From assembly GCF_027604915.1 (NCBI RefSeq), contig NZ_JAJAQC010000065.1, forward strand, positions 1 to 37,901: DNA of 37,901 nt, written 5' to 3'. The notes under the pieces were generated by a model. That model saw only the letters and a program-made list of their open reading frames with translations. It had not been told where the DNA came from and did no database searches. A program made the translations under genes and the position numbers. Source of the DNA: Streptomonospora mangrovi (GTDB lineage: Bacteria > Actinomycetota > Actinomycetes > Streptosporangiales > Streptosporangiaceae). This document shows positions 16,078 to 24,221 of this stretch, in pieces; positions within the stretch are counted from its first letter, which is position 1; each line of letters opens with the position of its first letter.

Positions 16078-17311
16078 CCTGCGGGAGCAGTTGAACGCGT
16101 TTCTGGCGCGCCACGAGCGCGAATTCACCGAGTTCCGGCGGGATCTGCACATGCACCCCGAACTCGCGTTCGCCGAGCACCGCACCACCCAGCGGCTCAT
16201 CGAGCGGCTGCGCGGCGCGGGGCTCGCGCCGCGCCCGCTCCCGCACACCACCGGCCTGGTCTGCGACATCGGCTCCGACCAGGGCGCCGGCCCCACCGTC
16301 GCGCTGCGCGCCGACATCGACGCGCTGCCGCTCAGCGACGAGAAGGACGTGCCCTACCGCTCGACCGTGCCCGGCGCCGCCCACGCCTGCGGCCACGACG
16401 TGCACACCACCGTGCTGCTGGCCACCGGACTGTTCCTGGCCCAGCAGGCCCGCGCCGGCGCGCTGCCGGGCCGGGTGCGGCTGCTGTTCCAGCCCGCCGA
16501 GGAGCTGCCCGGCGGCGCCCGCGAGGTGATCGAGGCCGGCGGCATCGACGGCGTGGACCGCATCTTCGCGCTGCACTGCGACCCCCGCCTGGTCACCGGC
16601 CAGGTGGGGCTGCGCACCGGCGCCATCACCGCCGCCTGCGACCAGGTGCTGGTGCGCCTGTCGGGCTCGGGCGGCCACACCGCCCGCCCCCACCTCACCG
16701 CCGACCTCGTCTACGCGCTGGGCAAGGTCGTCACCGAACTGCCGGCGGCGCTGTCGCGGCGGGTCGACCCCCGCGCCGGGTTCAGCCTGGTGTGGGGCCG
16801 GGTCAGCGCCGGCTCGGCGGCCAACGCCATCCCCGACGACGGCGTGGCCGAGGGCACCGTGCGCTGCCTGGACGACAGCGCCTGGCACGCCGCCCCCGAA
16901 CTCATCACCGAACTCGTGCGCTCCGCCGTGGCGCCTTATGGCGCCGAGGCCGAGGTGGACTACCGGCGCGGCGTGCCGCCCACGGTCAACGAGGCGTCCA
17001 GCGTGCGCATGCTCCAGGACGCCTGCACCCAGGTGCTGGGCCCCGAATCGGTCGCCGCCACCCCCCAGAGCCTGGGCGGCGAGGACTTCGCCTGGTACCT
17101 GGAGCACGTGCCCGGCGCGCTGGCCCGGCTGGGCACGCACTCCCCGCGCTCCAGCTCGCCCATGCTGGACCTGCACCGGGGCACGTTCGACGTGGACGAG
17201 CGCGCCATCGGCGTGGGCGTGCAGCTCATGGCGGCCACCGCGCTGACGGCGCTGTGGGAGGGCGCGCGCTCGGCCAGCGGCGACCCCGTGCAGGACGCCG
17301 CGCTGGCCTGA
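16064..17311 (+). CDS. M20-family amidohydrolase / peptidase
   Basis: The product is a zinc-dependent amide hydrolase of 415 residues, in the group of hippurate hydrolases, N-acyl-amino-acid deacylases and IAA-amide hydrolases. [15 protein letters not shown] starts the fold. [10 protein letters not shown] and HACGHDVHT (His107, Cys109, His111) carry metal ligands, and Glu146-Glu147 (QPAEELPGG) the catalytic Glu. [16 protein letters not shown] is the conserved late block. The cysteine in HACGHD is typical of the hippuricase group. It overlaps the upstream ligase gene by 14 bases, which suggests opposing or sequential chemistry on the same amide. The substrate cannot be told from sequence. Confidence 0.92.
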   Translation: MQGRDLREQLNAFLARHEREFTEFRRDLHMHPELAFAEHRTTQRLIERLRGAGLAPRPLPHTTGLVCDIGSDQGAGPTVALRADIDALPLSDEKDVPYRSTVPGAAHACGHDVHTTVLLATGLFLAQQARAGALPGRVRLLFQPAEELPGGAREVIEAGGIDGVDRIFALHCDPRLVTGQVGLRTGAITAACDQVLVRLSGSGGHTARPHLTADLVYALGKVVTELPAALSRRVDPRAGFSLVWGRVSAGSAANAIPDDGVAEGTVRCLDDSAWHAAPELITELVRSAVAPYGAEAEVDYRRGVPPTVNEASSVRMLQDACTQVLGPESVAATPQSLGGEDFAWYLEHVPGALARLGTHSPRSSSPMLDLHRGTFDVDERAIGVGVQLMAATALTALWEGARSASGDPVQDAALA

Positions 17312-17391
17312 GCGCACCGCCCGCGGCGAAGGGGCCGCCCCAGCTCATCGGGGGTGGCCGCGGGGTGGCGCGGCGGGGGAGGGGTGGTGGC

Positions 17392-18501
17392 ATGCTGAGG
17401 AACATGAGCCACCCGTTGACACTCGAACAGATCCGGCGCGCCCCCAAGGTCCTGCTGCACGACCACCTCGACGGCGGGCTGCGGCCGGCCACCGTCGTGG
17501 AGCTGGCCGAGGCGGCCGGCTACACCGACCTGCCCGCCACCGATCCCGCCGAGCTGGGGATCTGGTTCCGCGACGCCGCCGACTCCGGCGCGCTGGAGCG
17601 CTACCTGGAGACCTTCACCCACACGGTGGCGGTGATGCAGACGCGCGAGGCGCTGGTGCGGGTGGCGGCCGAGTGCGCCGAGGACCTCGCCGCCGACGGC
17701 ATCGTCTACGCCGAGGTCCGCTACGCCCCCGAGCAGCACCTGGAGGGCGGGCTGAGCCTGGACGAGGTGGTCGAGGCGGTCCTGGAGGGGTTCCGCGCGG
17801 GCCAGGAGCGCGCCGCCGAGCAGGGCCACTCCATCCGCGTGGGCACCCTGCTGACGGCGATGCGCCACGCCGCCCGCTCCCGCGAGATCGCCGAGCTGGC
17901 GGTGCGCTACCGCGACGTGGGCGTGGTGGGCTTCGACATCGCCGGCGCCGAGGCGGGCCACCCGCCCACCCGCCACCTGGACGCCTTCGAGTACCTGCGC
18001 CGGGAGAACGCCCACTTCACCATCCACGCCGGCGAGGCGTTCGGGCTGCCCTCCATCTGGGAGGCGGTGCAGTGGTGCGGCGCCGACCGGCTGGGCCACG
18101 GGGTGCGGATCGTGGACGACATCGAGTTCGCCGAGGGCGGCGAGGTCCGCATGGGCCGCCTGGCGCGCTACGTCCGCGACACCCGGGTGCCGCTGGAGAT
18201 GTGCCCCAGCTCCAACGTGCAGACCGGCGCGGCGGTCTCCATCGCCGAGCACCCCATCGGGCTGCTGCGCGACCTGCGGTTCCGGGTCACCGTCAACACC
18301 GACAACCGCCTCCAGTCCAACACCAGCCTGTCGGAGGAGTTCGCGAAGCTGTCGTCGGCCTTCGGCTACGACTGGGACGACCTCCAGTGGTTCACCGTCA
18401 ACGCGATGAAGTCGTCGTTCCTGCCCTTCGACGAGCGCCTGGCGCTGATCAACGGCCGCATCAAGCCGGGGTTCGCGCAGTTGAAGTGGGCGGAGCGGTG
18501 A
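17392..18501 (+). CDS. add: Adenosine deaminase
   Basis: The enzyme converts adenosine or deoxyadenosine to inosine for purine salvage. The 369-residue product has the zinc-binding HDHLDGG (His23, His25), [15 protein letters not shown] (catalytic Glu), [10 protein letters not shown] and [16 protein letters not shown], where actinobacterial forms have TDN instead of the TDD of the E. coli enzyme. ATG 17392 follows a GGGGGAGGGG run at a suitable distance. ATG 17404, four codons in, is an alternative with GAGG too close to it. Inosine made here is the substrate of the purine nucleoside phosphorylase encoded at 19661-20491. Its stop overlaps the next gene. Confidence 0.95.
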   Translation: MLRNMSHPLTLEQIRRAPKVLLHDHLDGGLRPATVVELAEAAGYTDLPATDPAELGIWFRDAADSGALERYLETFTHTVAVMQTREALVRVAAECAEDLAADGIVYAEVRYAPEQHLEGGLSLDEVVEAVLEGFRAGQERAAEQGHSIRVGTLLTAMRHAARSREIAELAVRYRDVGVVGFDIAGAEAGHPPTRHLDAFEYLRRENAHFTIHAGEAFGLPSIWEAVQWCGADRLGHGVRIVDDIEFAEGGEVRMGRLARYVRDTRVPLEMCPSSNVQTGAAVSIAEHPIGLLRDLRFRVTVNTDNRLQSNTSLSEEFAKLSSAFGYDWDDLQWFTVNAMKSSFLPFDERLALINGRIKPGFAQLKWAER

Positions 18502-19088
18502 GACCGCTGAGCGCGCCCGTGCCGCGCGTGCTGGGCTGGGTGTGGATCGGCGTGGTGGCGCTGCTGATGGTGGACCTGGTGCTCAACGGCAGCGGCCGCG
18601 CCAGCCTGGTCGCCGGCGCGGTGCTGCTGGTCACCGCCGGCGGCGCCTACGTGCTGTGGCTGCGCCCGCGCGTGGTGCCCGGCGACGAGGGCGTGCGGCT
18701 GGTCAACCCGCTGCGCGACACCGTGGTGCCGTGGTCGGCGTTCACCTGGGCCGATGTCACCGACGTGCTGCGGGTGCACGCAGGTGAGGCGGTGTTCCGC
18801 TCCTGGCCGCTGCGCGAGACCCGGCGGTCGCGGGTGCGCGAGAACCTGCTGCGGGCGCGCGACGGCGGCCCGGTGCCCGACGACGACGCCGGGCAGGACC
18901 CGCGCGCGATGCGGCCGGTGGACCTCGCGGCCCGGCAGTTGCGCCAGGAGGCCGAGCGGCGCAAGGCCGCGCCCGCGCCCGCCGGCGGCGCCGGGGCGGC
19001 GGAGCCGGTCACGGTGTGGGCGCCCGACGCGCTGGCCGCGCTGGGGATCCCGGTGCTGCTGCTGGTGGCGGTGCTGGTGCTGGCGTGA
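18498..19088 (+). CDS. Bacterial PH-domain membrane protein
   Basis: The 196-residue product has two membrane segments at about 10-30 and 34-55. A bPH-type region follows ([20 protein letters not shown], then [12 protein letters not shown] and [11 protein letters not shown]), then a charged, probably coiled stretch ([15 protein letters not shown]) and a last membrane segment at about 172-196. Proteins of this layout are common in actinomycetes and of unknown function. The GTG at 18498 overlaps the TGA of the adenosine deaminase gene (GTGA), so translation is coupled. The shared operon does not suggest a purine role by itself. A weak bulged hairpin follows at 19089-19109. Confidence 0.82.
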   Translation: MRPLSAPVPRVLGWVWIGVVALLMVDLVLNGSGRASLVAGAVLLVTAGGAYVLWLRPRVVPGDEGVRLVNPLRDTVVPWSAFTWADVTDVLRVHAGEAVFRSWPLRETRRSRVRENLLRARDGGPVPDDDAGQDPRAMRPVDLAARQLRQEAERRKAAPAPAGGAGAAEPVTVWAPDALAALGIPVLLLVAVLVLA

Positions 19089-19139
19089 GGCGCGCGGGCG
19101 GCCCGCGCCGGTCCGGTCGGGCGGCGGCGGATCCGGGGG

Positions 19140-19169
19140 TTGACCCGCACGCCGATAACTGGTTAGGTA
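19140..19169 (+). promoter_or_regulatory. Promoter under an iron box
   Basis: TTGACC (19140-19145) is a good -35, and 18 bases later TAGGTA (19164-19169) serves as -10. The -10 lies inside the iron box, the usual layout for DmdR/IdeR repression. Transcription would run to the right from about 19176. Confidence 0.55.
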
Positions 19170-19181
19170 AGGCATGCCTAA
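19163..19181. promoter_or_regulatory. DmdR/IdeR (DtxR-family) iron box
   Basis: TTAGGTAAGGCATGCCTAA is a 19-base palindrome with both outer TTAGG/CCTAA arms intact. It is close to the DtxR-family consensus TTAGGTTAGGCTAACCTAA. Iron-loaded repressor would block the + strand promoter. Confidence 0.75.
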
Positions 19182-19590
19182 GGGGTGATGCGGGGCTGGT
19201 CGGCGGACACGCGGATCACCGGCCCGCCTTCCGCGTCACGCGGCCCCGCGGCATGGGTCACCAACTGAATAGCGGCGCGCCGCGGCACGGATCGCCACCC
19301 GTGTCCCGCGCGGACCGCCGGTCACGGGGACCGGCCGGGCCGCGCGCCACCCGGCGCGCCGAACCACCGAGAAGGTGACGGTGCGGCGAGGGCTCGCCAC
19401 CGGGTCTGCGGGGACCCGCGCCCGCGCCGCACCGGGGACCGCGGCGGCCGCGGCGCTTCGGGCGCTCCCTCCTGCGCCTCGGGAGGCTGCTCGCCACGCG
19501 GGCGTCCGAGGAACCGCGGACGGCCACGGTCCCGCTGGAAGACCGGTGCGCCCGGCGGCCCCTACGCGGATGGGGCCGCCGGGCGCACCG
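19176..19590 (+). ncRNA. Orphan iron-regulated transcription unit (RNA or small peptide)
   Basis: From the iron-box promoter to a strong hairpin at 19544-19590 lie about 415 bases with no recognisable gene. The next gene is on the other strand. The first reading frame, ATG 19188-19268, would encode 26 residues beginning MRGWSADTRITGPP and ending WVTN, very close to the predicted start site. A 41-residue frame from ATG 19254 overlaps it. Neither resembles a known family. The unit may be an iron-responsive small RNA, a small peptide gene, or the remnant of a lost gene. Confidence 0.35.
19544..19590. terminator. Bidirectional terminator hairpin
   Basis: A perfect 19-base stem spans 19544-19562 and 19572-19590 with a 9-base loop. 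It lies 71 bases after the purine nucleoside phosphorylase stop (- strand) and would also end the orphan + transcript. Confidence 0.75.
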
Positions 19591-19660
19591 CTGTGTCCAC
19601 CCCGTCCGCGCTGCCTGCGGGTCGTCGGTGTCGTTTGCCGCCGCGCCGCCGCGCCCCGCC

Positions 19661-20491
19661 TCACGCCAGCGCCAGCGTGGCGTTGAGCAGGGACCCCAGC
19701 CGCTGGGCGCGCTGCTGGATGACCTCCAGCGCCCGCAGGGTGTCGAAGGGCTCGAACACCGCGCCCACGGCGTCGTTGCTCACCATGGCCAGGCCCAGCA
19801 CCTCGGCGCCCATCTCGACGGCGGCGATGGTCTCCAGCGCGAAGGAGCGCCCCACCAGGTCGGCGCCCGCGTTGCGCAGCATGCCCAGTTCGGCCGGGGT
19901 CTGGAACTGCGGCCCCAGCAGGGCGGCGTAGACCCCCTCGGCCAGGCTGGGGTCGACGTCGGCGACGATCTGGCGCAGCCGGGGGCTGTAGGCCGCGGTC
20001 AGGTCCACGAAGTCGGGCCCGGCCAGCGGCGAGGCGGCGGTCAGGTTGATGTGGTCGCGCAGCACGATGGGCTGGCCCACCGCGAAGTCGGCGCGCAGCG
20101 ACCCCGCCGCGCCGGTGAGCACCACGGTCGAGGCGCCCGCCGCGATCCCGGTGCGCACCGCGTGCGCGATGCGCATGGGGTCGTGCTCCTCGTAGAGGTG
20201 GGTGCGGCCGCAGAAGACCACGACGCGCTTGCTGTCGACCCAGGTGCTGCGGACCTTGGTCTGGTGGCCCAGGGCGGTCGGCGCGACGAACCCCGGGAGG
20301 TCGGTCATGTCCAGTTCGATGTCGGCCACGCCCAGGGTGTCGGCCGCCCCGGCCCACCCCGACCCCAGGATCACCAGGGCGTCGTAGGAGTCGGCCCCGG
20401 TGCGGGCCTTCAGTTCGTCGGCGGCCTGGGCGGCCAGCCGCTTCGCCTGGGCGGTCCCCGTGGTTGGGCGCACTTGCGTGGATTCGCTCAC
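19661..20491 (-). CDS. Purine-nucleoside phosphorylase
   Basis: The enzyme splits (deoxy)inosine or guanosine with phosphate into base and ribose-1-phosphate. The 276-residue product fits the trimeric PNP/MTAP family: VILGSGWAGAADTL, VVFCGRTHLYEEHDPMRIAH, VLTGAAGSLRADFAVGQPIV, DHINLT, GPQFQTPAELGMLRNAGADLVG and the late VSNDAVG. The start is GTG 20491, with no ribosome site but a TACGCT -10 box eight bases upstream, so it is probably leaderless. It acts after the adenosine deaminase encoded at 17392-18501. On the same strand and 133 bases upstream lies the gamma-glutamylcyclotransferase-like gene. Confidence 0.94.
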   Translation of the reverse strand: MSESTQVRPTTGTAQAKRLAAQAADELKARTGADSYDALVILGSGWAGAADTLGVADIELDMTDLPGFVAPTALGHQTKVRSTWVDSKRVVVFCGRTHLYEEHDPMRIAHAVRTGIAAGASTVVLTGAAGSLRADFAVGQPIVLRDHINLTAASPLAGPDFVDLTAAYSPRLRQIVADVDPSLAEGVYAALLGPQFQTPAELGMLRNAGADLVGRSFALETIAAVEMGAEVLGLAMVSNDAVGAVFEPFDTLRALEVIQQRAQRLGSLLNATLALA

Positions 20492-20499
20492 ATCTCAGG

Positions 20500-20505
20500 A
20501 GCGTA
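20500..20505 (-). promoter_or_regulatory. -10 box of a probable leaderless phosphorylase promoter
   Basis: TACGCT on the - strand ends eight bases before the GTG start. GGAACT (20523-20528) is 17 bases further upstream and may be the -35. Confidence 0.45.
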
Positions 20506-20624
20506 CCCGTGTGTAACCGCTCAGTTCCGGAACGCAACGCAGCGTGTTTGAATTCGTGCTAAACCCGCGAACCGGTCGGCTTCCGGCCGGGAAGACCGCA
20601 CCCGCGGCGCCGCCGGCGGCGCCC

Positions 20625-21080
20625 TCAGCGGTCGGCCGGGGCGCACGGGCGCGCCCGCAGGTTCTCGACGTAGAACGGCGGCGCGCCCGCCTTCTCGGCG
20701 GCGTCGGCCAACAGGCCCAGGTACAGCGCCGAGGGCAGCCCGCCCTCGTAGTCGTTGAGCACGTGGGTCCAGGCCGCGACCTCGCCCTCCAGCAGCGTGG
20801 CGGCCCGCACCCGCAGCCGCGAGTACAGCCCGAAGGCCGTGCCCGCGCAGCCGTCGATGTGCGCCTGGTCGCACTCGGCGACGTCGTAGAGCGCCACGAA
20901 CACGCTGGAGCCGGCGTCCTCCACGACGGTGGCCAGCGCGCCGCCCCACGGCCCCGGGCCGCCGCCGAACGTCAGCCGCCACCCCTCCAGCCAGCCGGTC
21001 GCCCACAGCGGGGACCGGGGCGCGTGCTCGGCCATGTACTCCGGATCCAGGTTGGTGCCATATGCGGCATAGATGGACAC
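20625..21080 (-). CDS. Gamma-glutamylcyclotransferase-like protein
   Basis: The 151-residue product opens with IYAAYGTNLDPEYMAEHAP, the YGxNL-type phosphate-loop start of the gamma-glutamylcyclotransferase fold (YGSN in most members). FGGGPGPWGGALATVVED and VFVALYDVAECDQAHID match the family, the latter giving the position of the catalytic acid. Members release 5-oxoproline from gamma-glutamyl amines; many actinobacterial ones are uncharacterised. The GTG at 21080 has no ribosome site; TAGCAT lies six bases upstream, so it is probably leaderless. It is divergent from lpdA. A link to the gamma-glutamyl ligase at 14839 is conceivable but they are 4.5 kb apart. Confidence 0.85.
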   Translation of the reverse strand: MSIYAAYGTNLDPEYMAEHAPRSPLWATGWLEGWRLTFGGGPGPWGGALATVVEDAGSSVFVALYDVAECDQAHIDGCAGTAFGLYSRLRVRAATLLEGEVAAWTHVLNDYEGGLPSALYLGLLADAAEKAGAPPFYVENLRARPCAPADR

Positions 21081-21086
21081 CGCAGC

Positions 21087-21092
21087 ATGCTA
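21087..21092 (-). promoter_or_regulatory. -10 box of a probable leaderless promoter
   Basis: TAGCAT on the - strand lies six bases before the GTG of the cyclotransferase-like gene. No clear -35 is seen. Confidence 0.4.
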
Positions 21093-21239
21093 AGCCGACC
21101 TCCCCCGCACCCCGTTGCGTTTGCCGCCGCTCGGCATGGCGGACAATGGGTAGACGGCAGATGTGAGTAAACGCAGGCGGCGGCGCCCACGAGGCAGCGG
21201 CGCGCACGGCGGTCGGCCGCCAGAGGGAGTGAAGCAGAC

Positions 21240-22619
21240 GTGACCAAGGTCGTGATCATCGGCGGCGGACCCGGCGGCTACGAGGCCGCACTCGTGGCCG
21301 CGCAACTGGGCGCGGACGTGACGGTGGTGGACCGCGACGGGATCGGCGGTGCCTGCGTCCTCACCGACTGCGTGCCCTCCAAGACCCTCATCGCCACCTC
21401 GGTGCGCTCCACCTACGTCCGGGAGTCCGCCCGGCTGGGCATCGAGATCCCCACCGCGGACGGCCGGCCCGACGTCACCGTCGACCTGCGCACGGTCAAC
21501 GAGCGCGTGAAGCGGCTGGCCCAGGCGCAGTCCGACGACACCGCCGCCCGGGTCCTCAAGGAGGGCGTCGAGGTCATCCCGGGCGAGGCCCGCCTGGTCG
21601 ACCCCAGCATCGTGGCGGTGGGCGACCAGCGCATCCGCGCCGACGTGGTGCTGGTGGCCACCGGCGCGCACCCCCGCGAGCTGCCCTCGGCCCGCCCCGA
21701 CGGCGAGCGCATCCTCACCTGGCGCCACCTCTACGACCTCACCGAGCTGCCCGAGCGGCTGATCGTGGTCGGCTCGGGCGTCACCGGCGCGGAGTTCGCC
21801 AACGCCTACCAGGGGCTGGGCTCGGAGGTCACCCTGGTGTCCTCCCGCGAGCGCGTCATGCCCACCCAGGACGCCGACGCCGCCGAGGTGCTGGAGGGCG
21901 TGTTCCGCCGCCTGGGCATGACCGTGCTCGGCAAGACCCGCGCGGAGTCGGTGACCAACACCGGCAGCGGGGTGGTGGTGACCCTCTCCGACGGCCGCAC
22001 GGTCGAGGGCAGCCACTGCCTGATGACGGTCGGCATGATCCCCAACACCGCCAACCTCGGCCTTGAGGAGGCCGGGGTGCGGCTGGACAAGGGCGGGTTC
22101 GTGCAGGTCGACCGGGTCTCGCGCACCTCCACCCCGGGCGTCTACGCCGCCGGCGACTGCACGGGCGTCAACATGCTCGCCTCGGTGGCGGCCATGCAGG
22201 GCCGGATCGCGATGTGGCACGCCCTGGGCGAGGCGGTGTCGCCGCTGAAGCTGTCGACGGTGGCCTCCACCGTGTTCACCCACCCCGAGTTGGCGTCGGT
22301 GGGCGCCACCGAGGAGGACGTGCGCAGCGGCCGGGTGGACGCCCGCGTGGTCAACCTCCCGCTGGACACCAACCCGCGCGCCAAGATGACCAACAGCAAG
22401 GACGGGTTCGTCAAGCTGATCTGCCGCCAGCAGACCGGGATCATCATGGGCGGGGTGATCGTGGGGCCGCGCGCCAGCGAGCTGATCCTGGGCGTGTCGG
22501 TGGCGGTGCAGCAGCGGCTGACCGTGGACGAGATCGCGCACACGTTCTCGGTCTACCCGTCGCTGTCGGGCAGCGTCACCGAGGCCGCCCGCTCCCTCAT
22601 GCAGGCGTCGCCGGAGTAG
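21240..22619 (+). CDS. lpdA: NAD(P)H-quinone dehydrogenase (LpdA-type flavoprotein)
   Basis: The product is an FAD flavoprotein of 459 residues in the disulfide-reductase superfamily, probably reducing quinones with NAD(P)H at the membrane. The FAD loop is IIGGGPGGYEAA (6-17), the second dinucleotide loop VVGSGVTGAEFANAY, and the FAD-binding late motif GVYAAGDCTGV. The active-site segment reads GGACVLTDCVPSKT, so both cysteines (Cys39, Cys44) are present. The C-terminal block is YPSLSGSVTEAA and lacks the His-Glu pair of true lipoamide dehydrogenases. The GTG start at 21240 has GAGGGAG upstream. Strong double hairpins follow, facing a convergent gene. Confidence 0.9.
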   Translation: MTKVVIIGGGPGGYEAALVAAQLGADVTVVDRDGIGGACVLTDCVPSKTLIATSVRSTYVRESARLGIEIPTADGRPDVTVDLRTVNERVKRLAQAQSDDTAARVLKEGVEVIPGEARLVDPSIVAVGDQRIRADVVLVATGAHPRELPSARPDGERILTWRHLYDLTELPERLIVVGSGVTGAEFANAYQGLGSEVTLVSSRERVMPTQDADAAEVLEGVFRRLGMTVLGKTRAESVTNTGSGVVVTLSDGRTVEGSHCLMTVGMIPNTANLGLEEAGVRLDKGGFVQVDRVSRTSTPGVYAAGDCTGVNMLASVAAMQGRIAMWHALGEAVSPLKLSTVASTVFTHPELASVGATEEDVRSGRVDARVVNLPLDTNPRAKMTNSKDGFVKLICRQQTGIIMGGVIVGPRASELILGVSVAVQQRLTVDEIAHTFSVYPSLSGSVTEAARSLMQASPE

Positions 22620-22623
22620 CCGG

Positions 22624-22655
22624 CCGCCCCCGGGCGCCCTCGCGCCCGGGGGCGG
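22624..22655. terminator. First hairpin after lpdA
   Basis: A 13-base perfect stem spans 22624-22636 and 22643-22655 with a 6-base loop, beginning just after the lpdA stop. Confidence 0.7.
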
Positions 22656-22672
22656 AGAGGCGGGGCGAACGC

Positions 22673-22709
22673 CGGCGGCCCCGGCACAGTCGCTGTGCCG
22701 GGGCCGCCG
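22673..22709. terminator. Second hairpin, between convergent genes
   Basis: A 17-base perfect stem spans 22673-22689 and 22693-22709 with loop TCG. It lies between lpdA and the TPM-protein stop and probably serves both strands. Confidence 0.75.
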
Positions 22710-22740
22710 CCATGTGTGCCGCCGGGGGCGGTGGGCGGGT

Positions 22741-24003
22741 CTAGAAGTCGAACCCGCCGAAGTCGCCTCCGCCGAAGTCGCCGAAGTCGCCGCCTCCGCC
22801 GAAGTCGCCGCCGCCGCCCATGTCACCGCCCATGTCGCCGGCGCCGATCATGCCGCCGCCCATCATGGACCCCATCATCGAGCCCATCATCATGCCGGTG
22901 AACATGCCCATCATCATGTCCATGCCGAAGTAGCCGCCCGCGTAGGGGGCGTAGGCCGGGCCGGCGTCGTAGTAGGGGCGCCGGCGGCCGTCGACCTCGA
23001 CCAGGCGGACGTCGGGGTCGTGGCCGGAGAGCACCGCCTGGGCGCAGGCCGGGCAGGCCGGCACCGAGCGGCTGGTGCCGCCGGGCGGTGCCCACGCGAC
23101 GTCCTGGCGCGAGGGGCCGTGCTGCGGGTTGAAGAAGCAGGGCTGGCGGCGCTCGGGCACGGGCTCGCCGGCCATGCGCGCCCGGGTGGCGACCATGTAG
23201 TAGCGGCCGTCCTCCAGCGCGTTGGTGACCTGCTGGACCTGCTCGGGCTCGCGGATGGTGTCCAGCGTGACCTTGGCGCGGTCGTAGGAGTCCATGGCGT
23301 GGGTGTAGTCGGCGCGGGTGAGGTCGTCGACCTTGGCGACGTCGATCTCCAGGCGCGCGATGTCCTCGCCCAGCCGGACCACGTCCTCGGTGGCCATCTG
23401 CTTGATCTCGGCCAGCTCCTTGGCCTTCTGCTCCTCGCGGCGCTTCTTGCCGCGGTAGAGGAAGAACCCGCCGGCGGCGACGGCCAGCACCAGCAGGCCC
23501 AGCAGCAGGGCGCCGAACACGCCGGAGGCGGCGTCGGCGGACTCCTGCTCCTCGACGACCTCGGGCACGGCGACCAGGGTGTCGATCTGGCCCTCGCCCC
23601 GGGCCAGCAGCTCCTGCTCCAGCGCCTGGTTCTCCTCGGGGCTCAGGTCGGTGGAGTCGATGATCAGCTCCTGCGACCCGGCCAGGACGGCGTAGGTGCC
23701 GTCGCCGACCTCGGCCTGGATGTCGGAGAGGTAGCCCTCGACGCTGGCCTCGGAGTTGAAGGTCTCCGAGCCGAGGATCACGTAGTAGGTGGGGTTGGCC
23801 GCGGAGTCCGCCGCGTCAGCGAGGGTGTCCCGCTCGGCCTGCGGGAGTTCCTCGGTGCTGACGGCGGGGTCGACGAAGACGTTCTCGTTCCGCAGCGCGT
23901 CGACGACGTCGTTCGCGGGGGGAGCATCGGCGCTGGCCGGTGCCGCTGCCATGACAGTGAGCCCCGCGGCGAGCAGGGCGGGTAGTACCAAGCGGCGCAA
24001 CAT
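22741..24003 (-). CDS. Membrane-anchored TPM-like protein with Met/Gly-rich tail
   Basis: The 420-residue product has a signal peptide (1-25, cut after ASA), then an extracytoplasmic TPM-like domain (about 30-145). A membrane segment (161-183) is followed by a basic, probably coiled-coil cytoplasmic stretch (184-240) and a Cys/His region (Cys289, His295, Cys317-Pro-Ala-Cys320) that may bind zinc. The tail is low complexity: Met-rich at 361-391, then Gly/Asp/Phe repeats (GGGDFGG) to the end. The function is unknown; TPM domains occur in proteins linked to photosystem II repair and stress. ATG 24003 has GAGAGGA upstream and gives the signal peptide; a longer frame to 24108 does not. It lies downstream of the symporter gene but after a hairpin. 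Confidence 0.85.
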   Translation of the reverse strand: MLRRLVLPALLAAGLTVMAAAPASADAPPANDVVDALRNENVFVDPAVSTEELPQAERDTLADAADSAANPTYYVILGSETFNSEASVEGYLSDIQAEVGDGTYAVLAGSQELIIDSTDLSPEENQALEQELLARGEGQIDTLVAVPEVVEEQESADAASGVFGALLLGLLVLAVAAGGFFLYRGKKRREEQKAKELAEIKQMATEDVVRLGEDIARLEIDVAKVDDLTRADYTHAMDSYDRAKVTLDTIREPEQVQQVTNALEDGRYYMVATRARMAGEPVPERRQPCFFNPQHGPSRQDVAWAPPGGTSRSVPACPACAQAVLSGHDPDVRLVEVDGRRRPYYDAGPAYAPYAGGYFGMDMMMGMFTGMMMGSMMGSMMGGGMIGAGDMGGDMGGGGDFGGGGDFGDFGGGDFGGFDF

Positions 24004-24110
24004 GATCGTTCCTCTCGCCTCCCTCATCTGATCTAGACGAACAGGAGGACCGGAAGGTTCCCCCGGGGGAACCGCGGGCTGTGATCCACGACCTGATGCC
24101 CCCCACACTA

Positions 24111-24142
24111 CGGGCGGCCCGCCGGGTCCGGCGGGCCGCCCG
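24111..24142 (-). terminator. Symporter terminator
   Basis: A perfect 14-base stem spans 24111-24124 and 24129-24142 (loop GGTC), 80 bases after the symporter stop. The intervening 24143-24221 is G/T-rich with short GGTGCGG-like repeats. Confidence 0.65.
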
Positions 24143-24221
24143 TGGCGGTGTCGCGGTGATGCGGATGGTGCGGGTGGTGCGATGTGGTGCGGTGGACGGT
24201 GCGGGCGCGGCGCGCCCGCGC

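Noticed and set aside
19375-19686. A 103-residue + strand frame with a weak ribosome site inside the orphan iron unit
   Set aside because: It crosses the 19-base terminator stem and the end of the phosphorylase gene, and the product is Ala/Pro/Arg low complexity.
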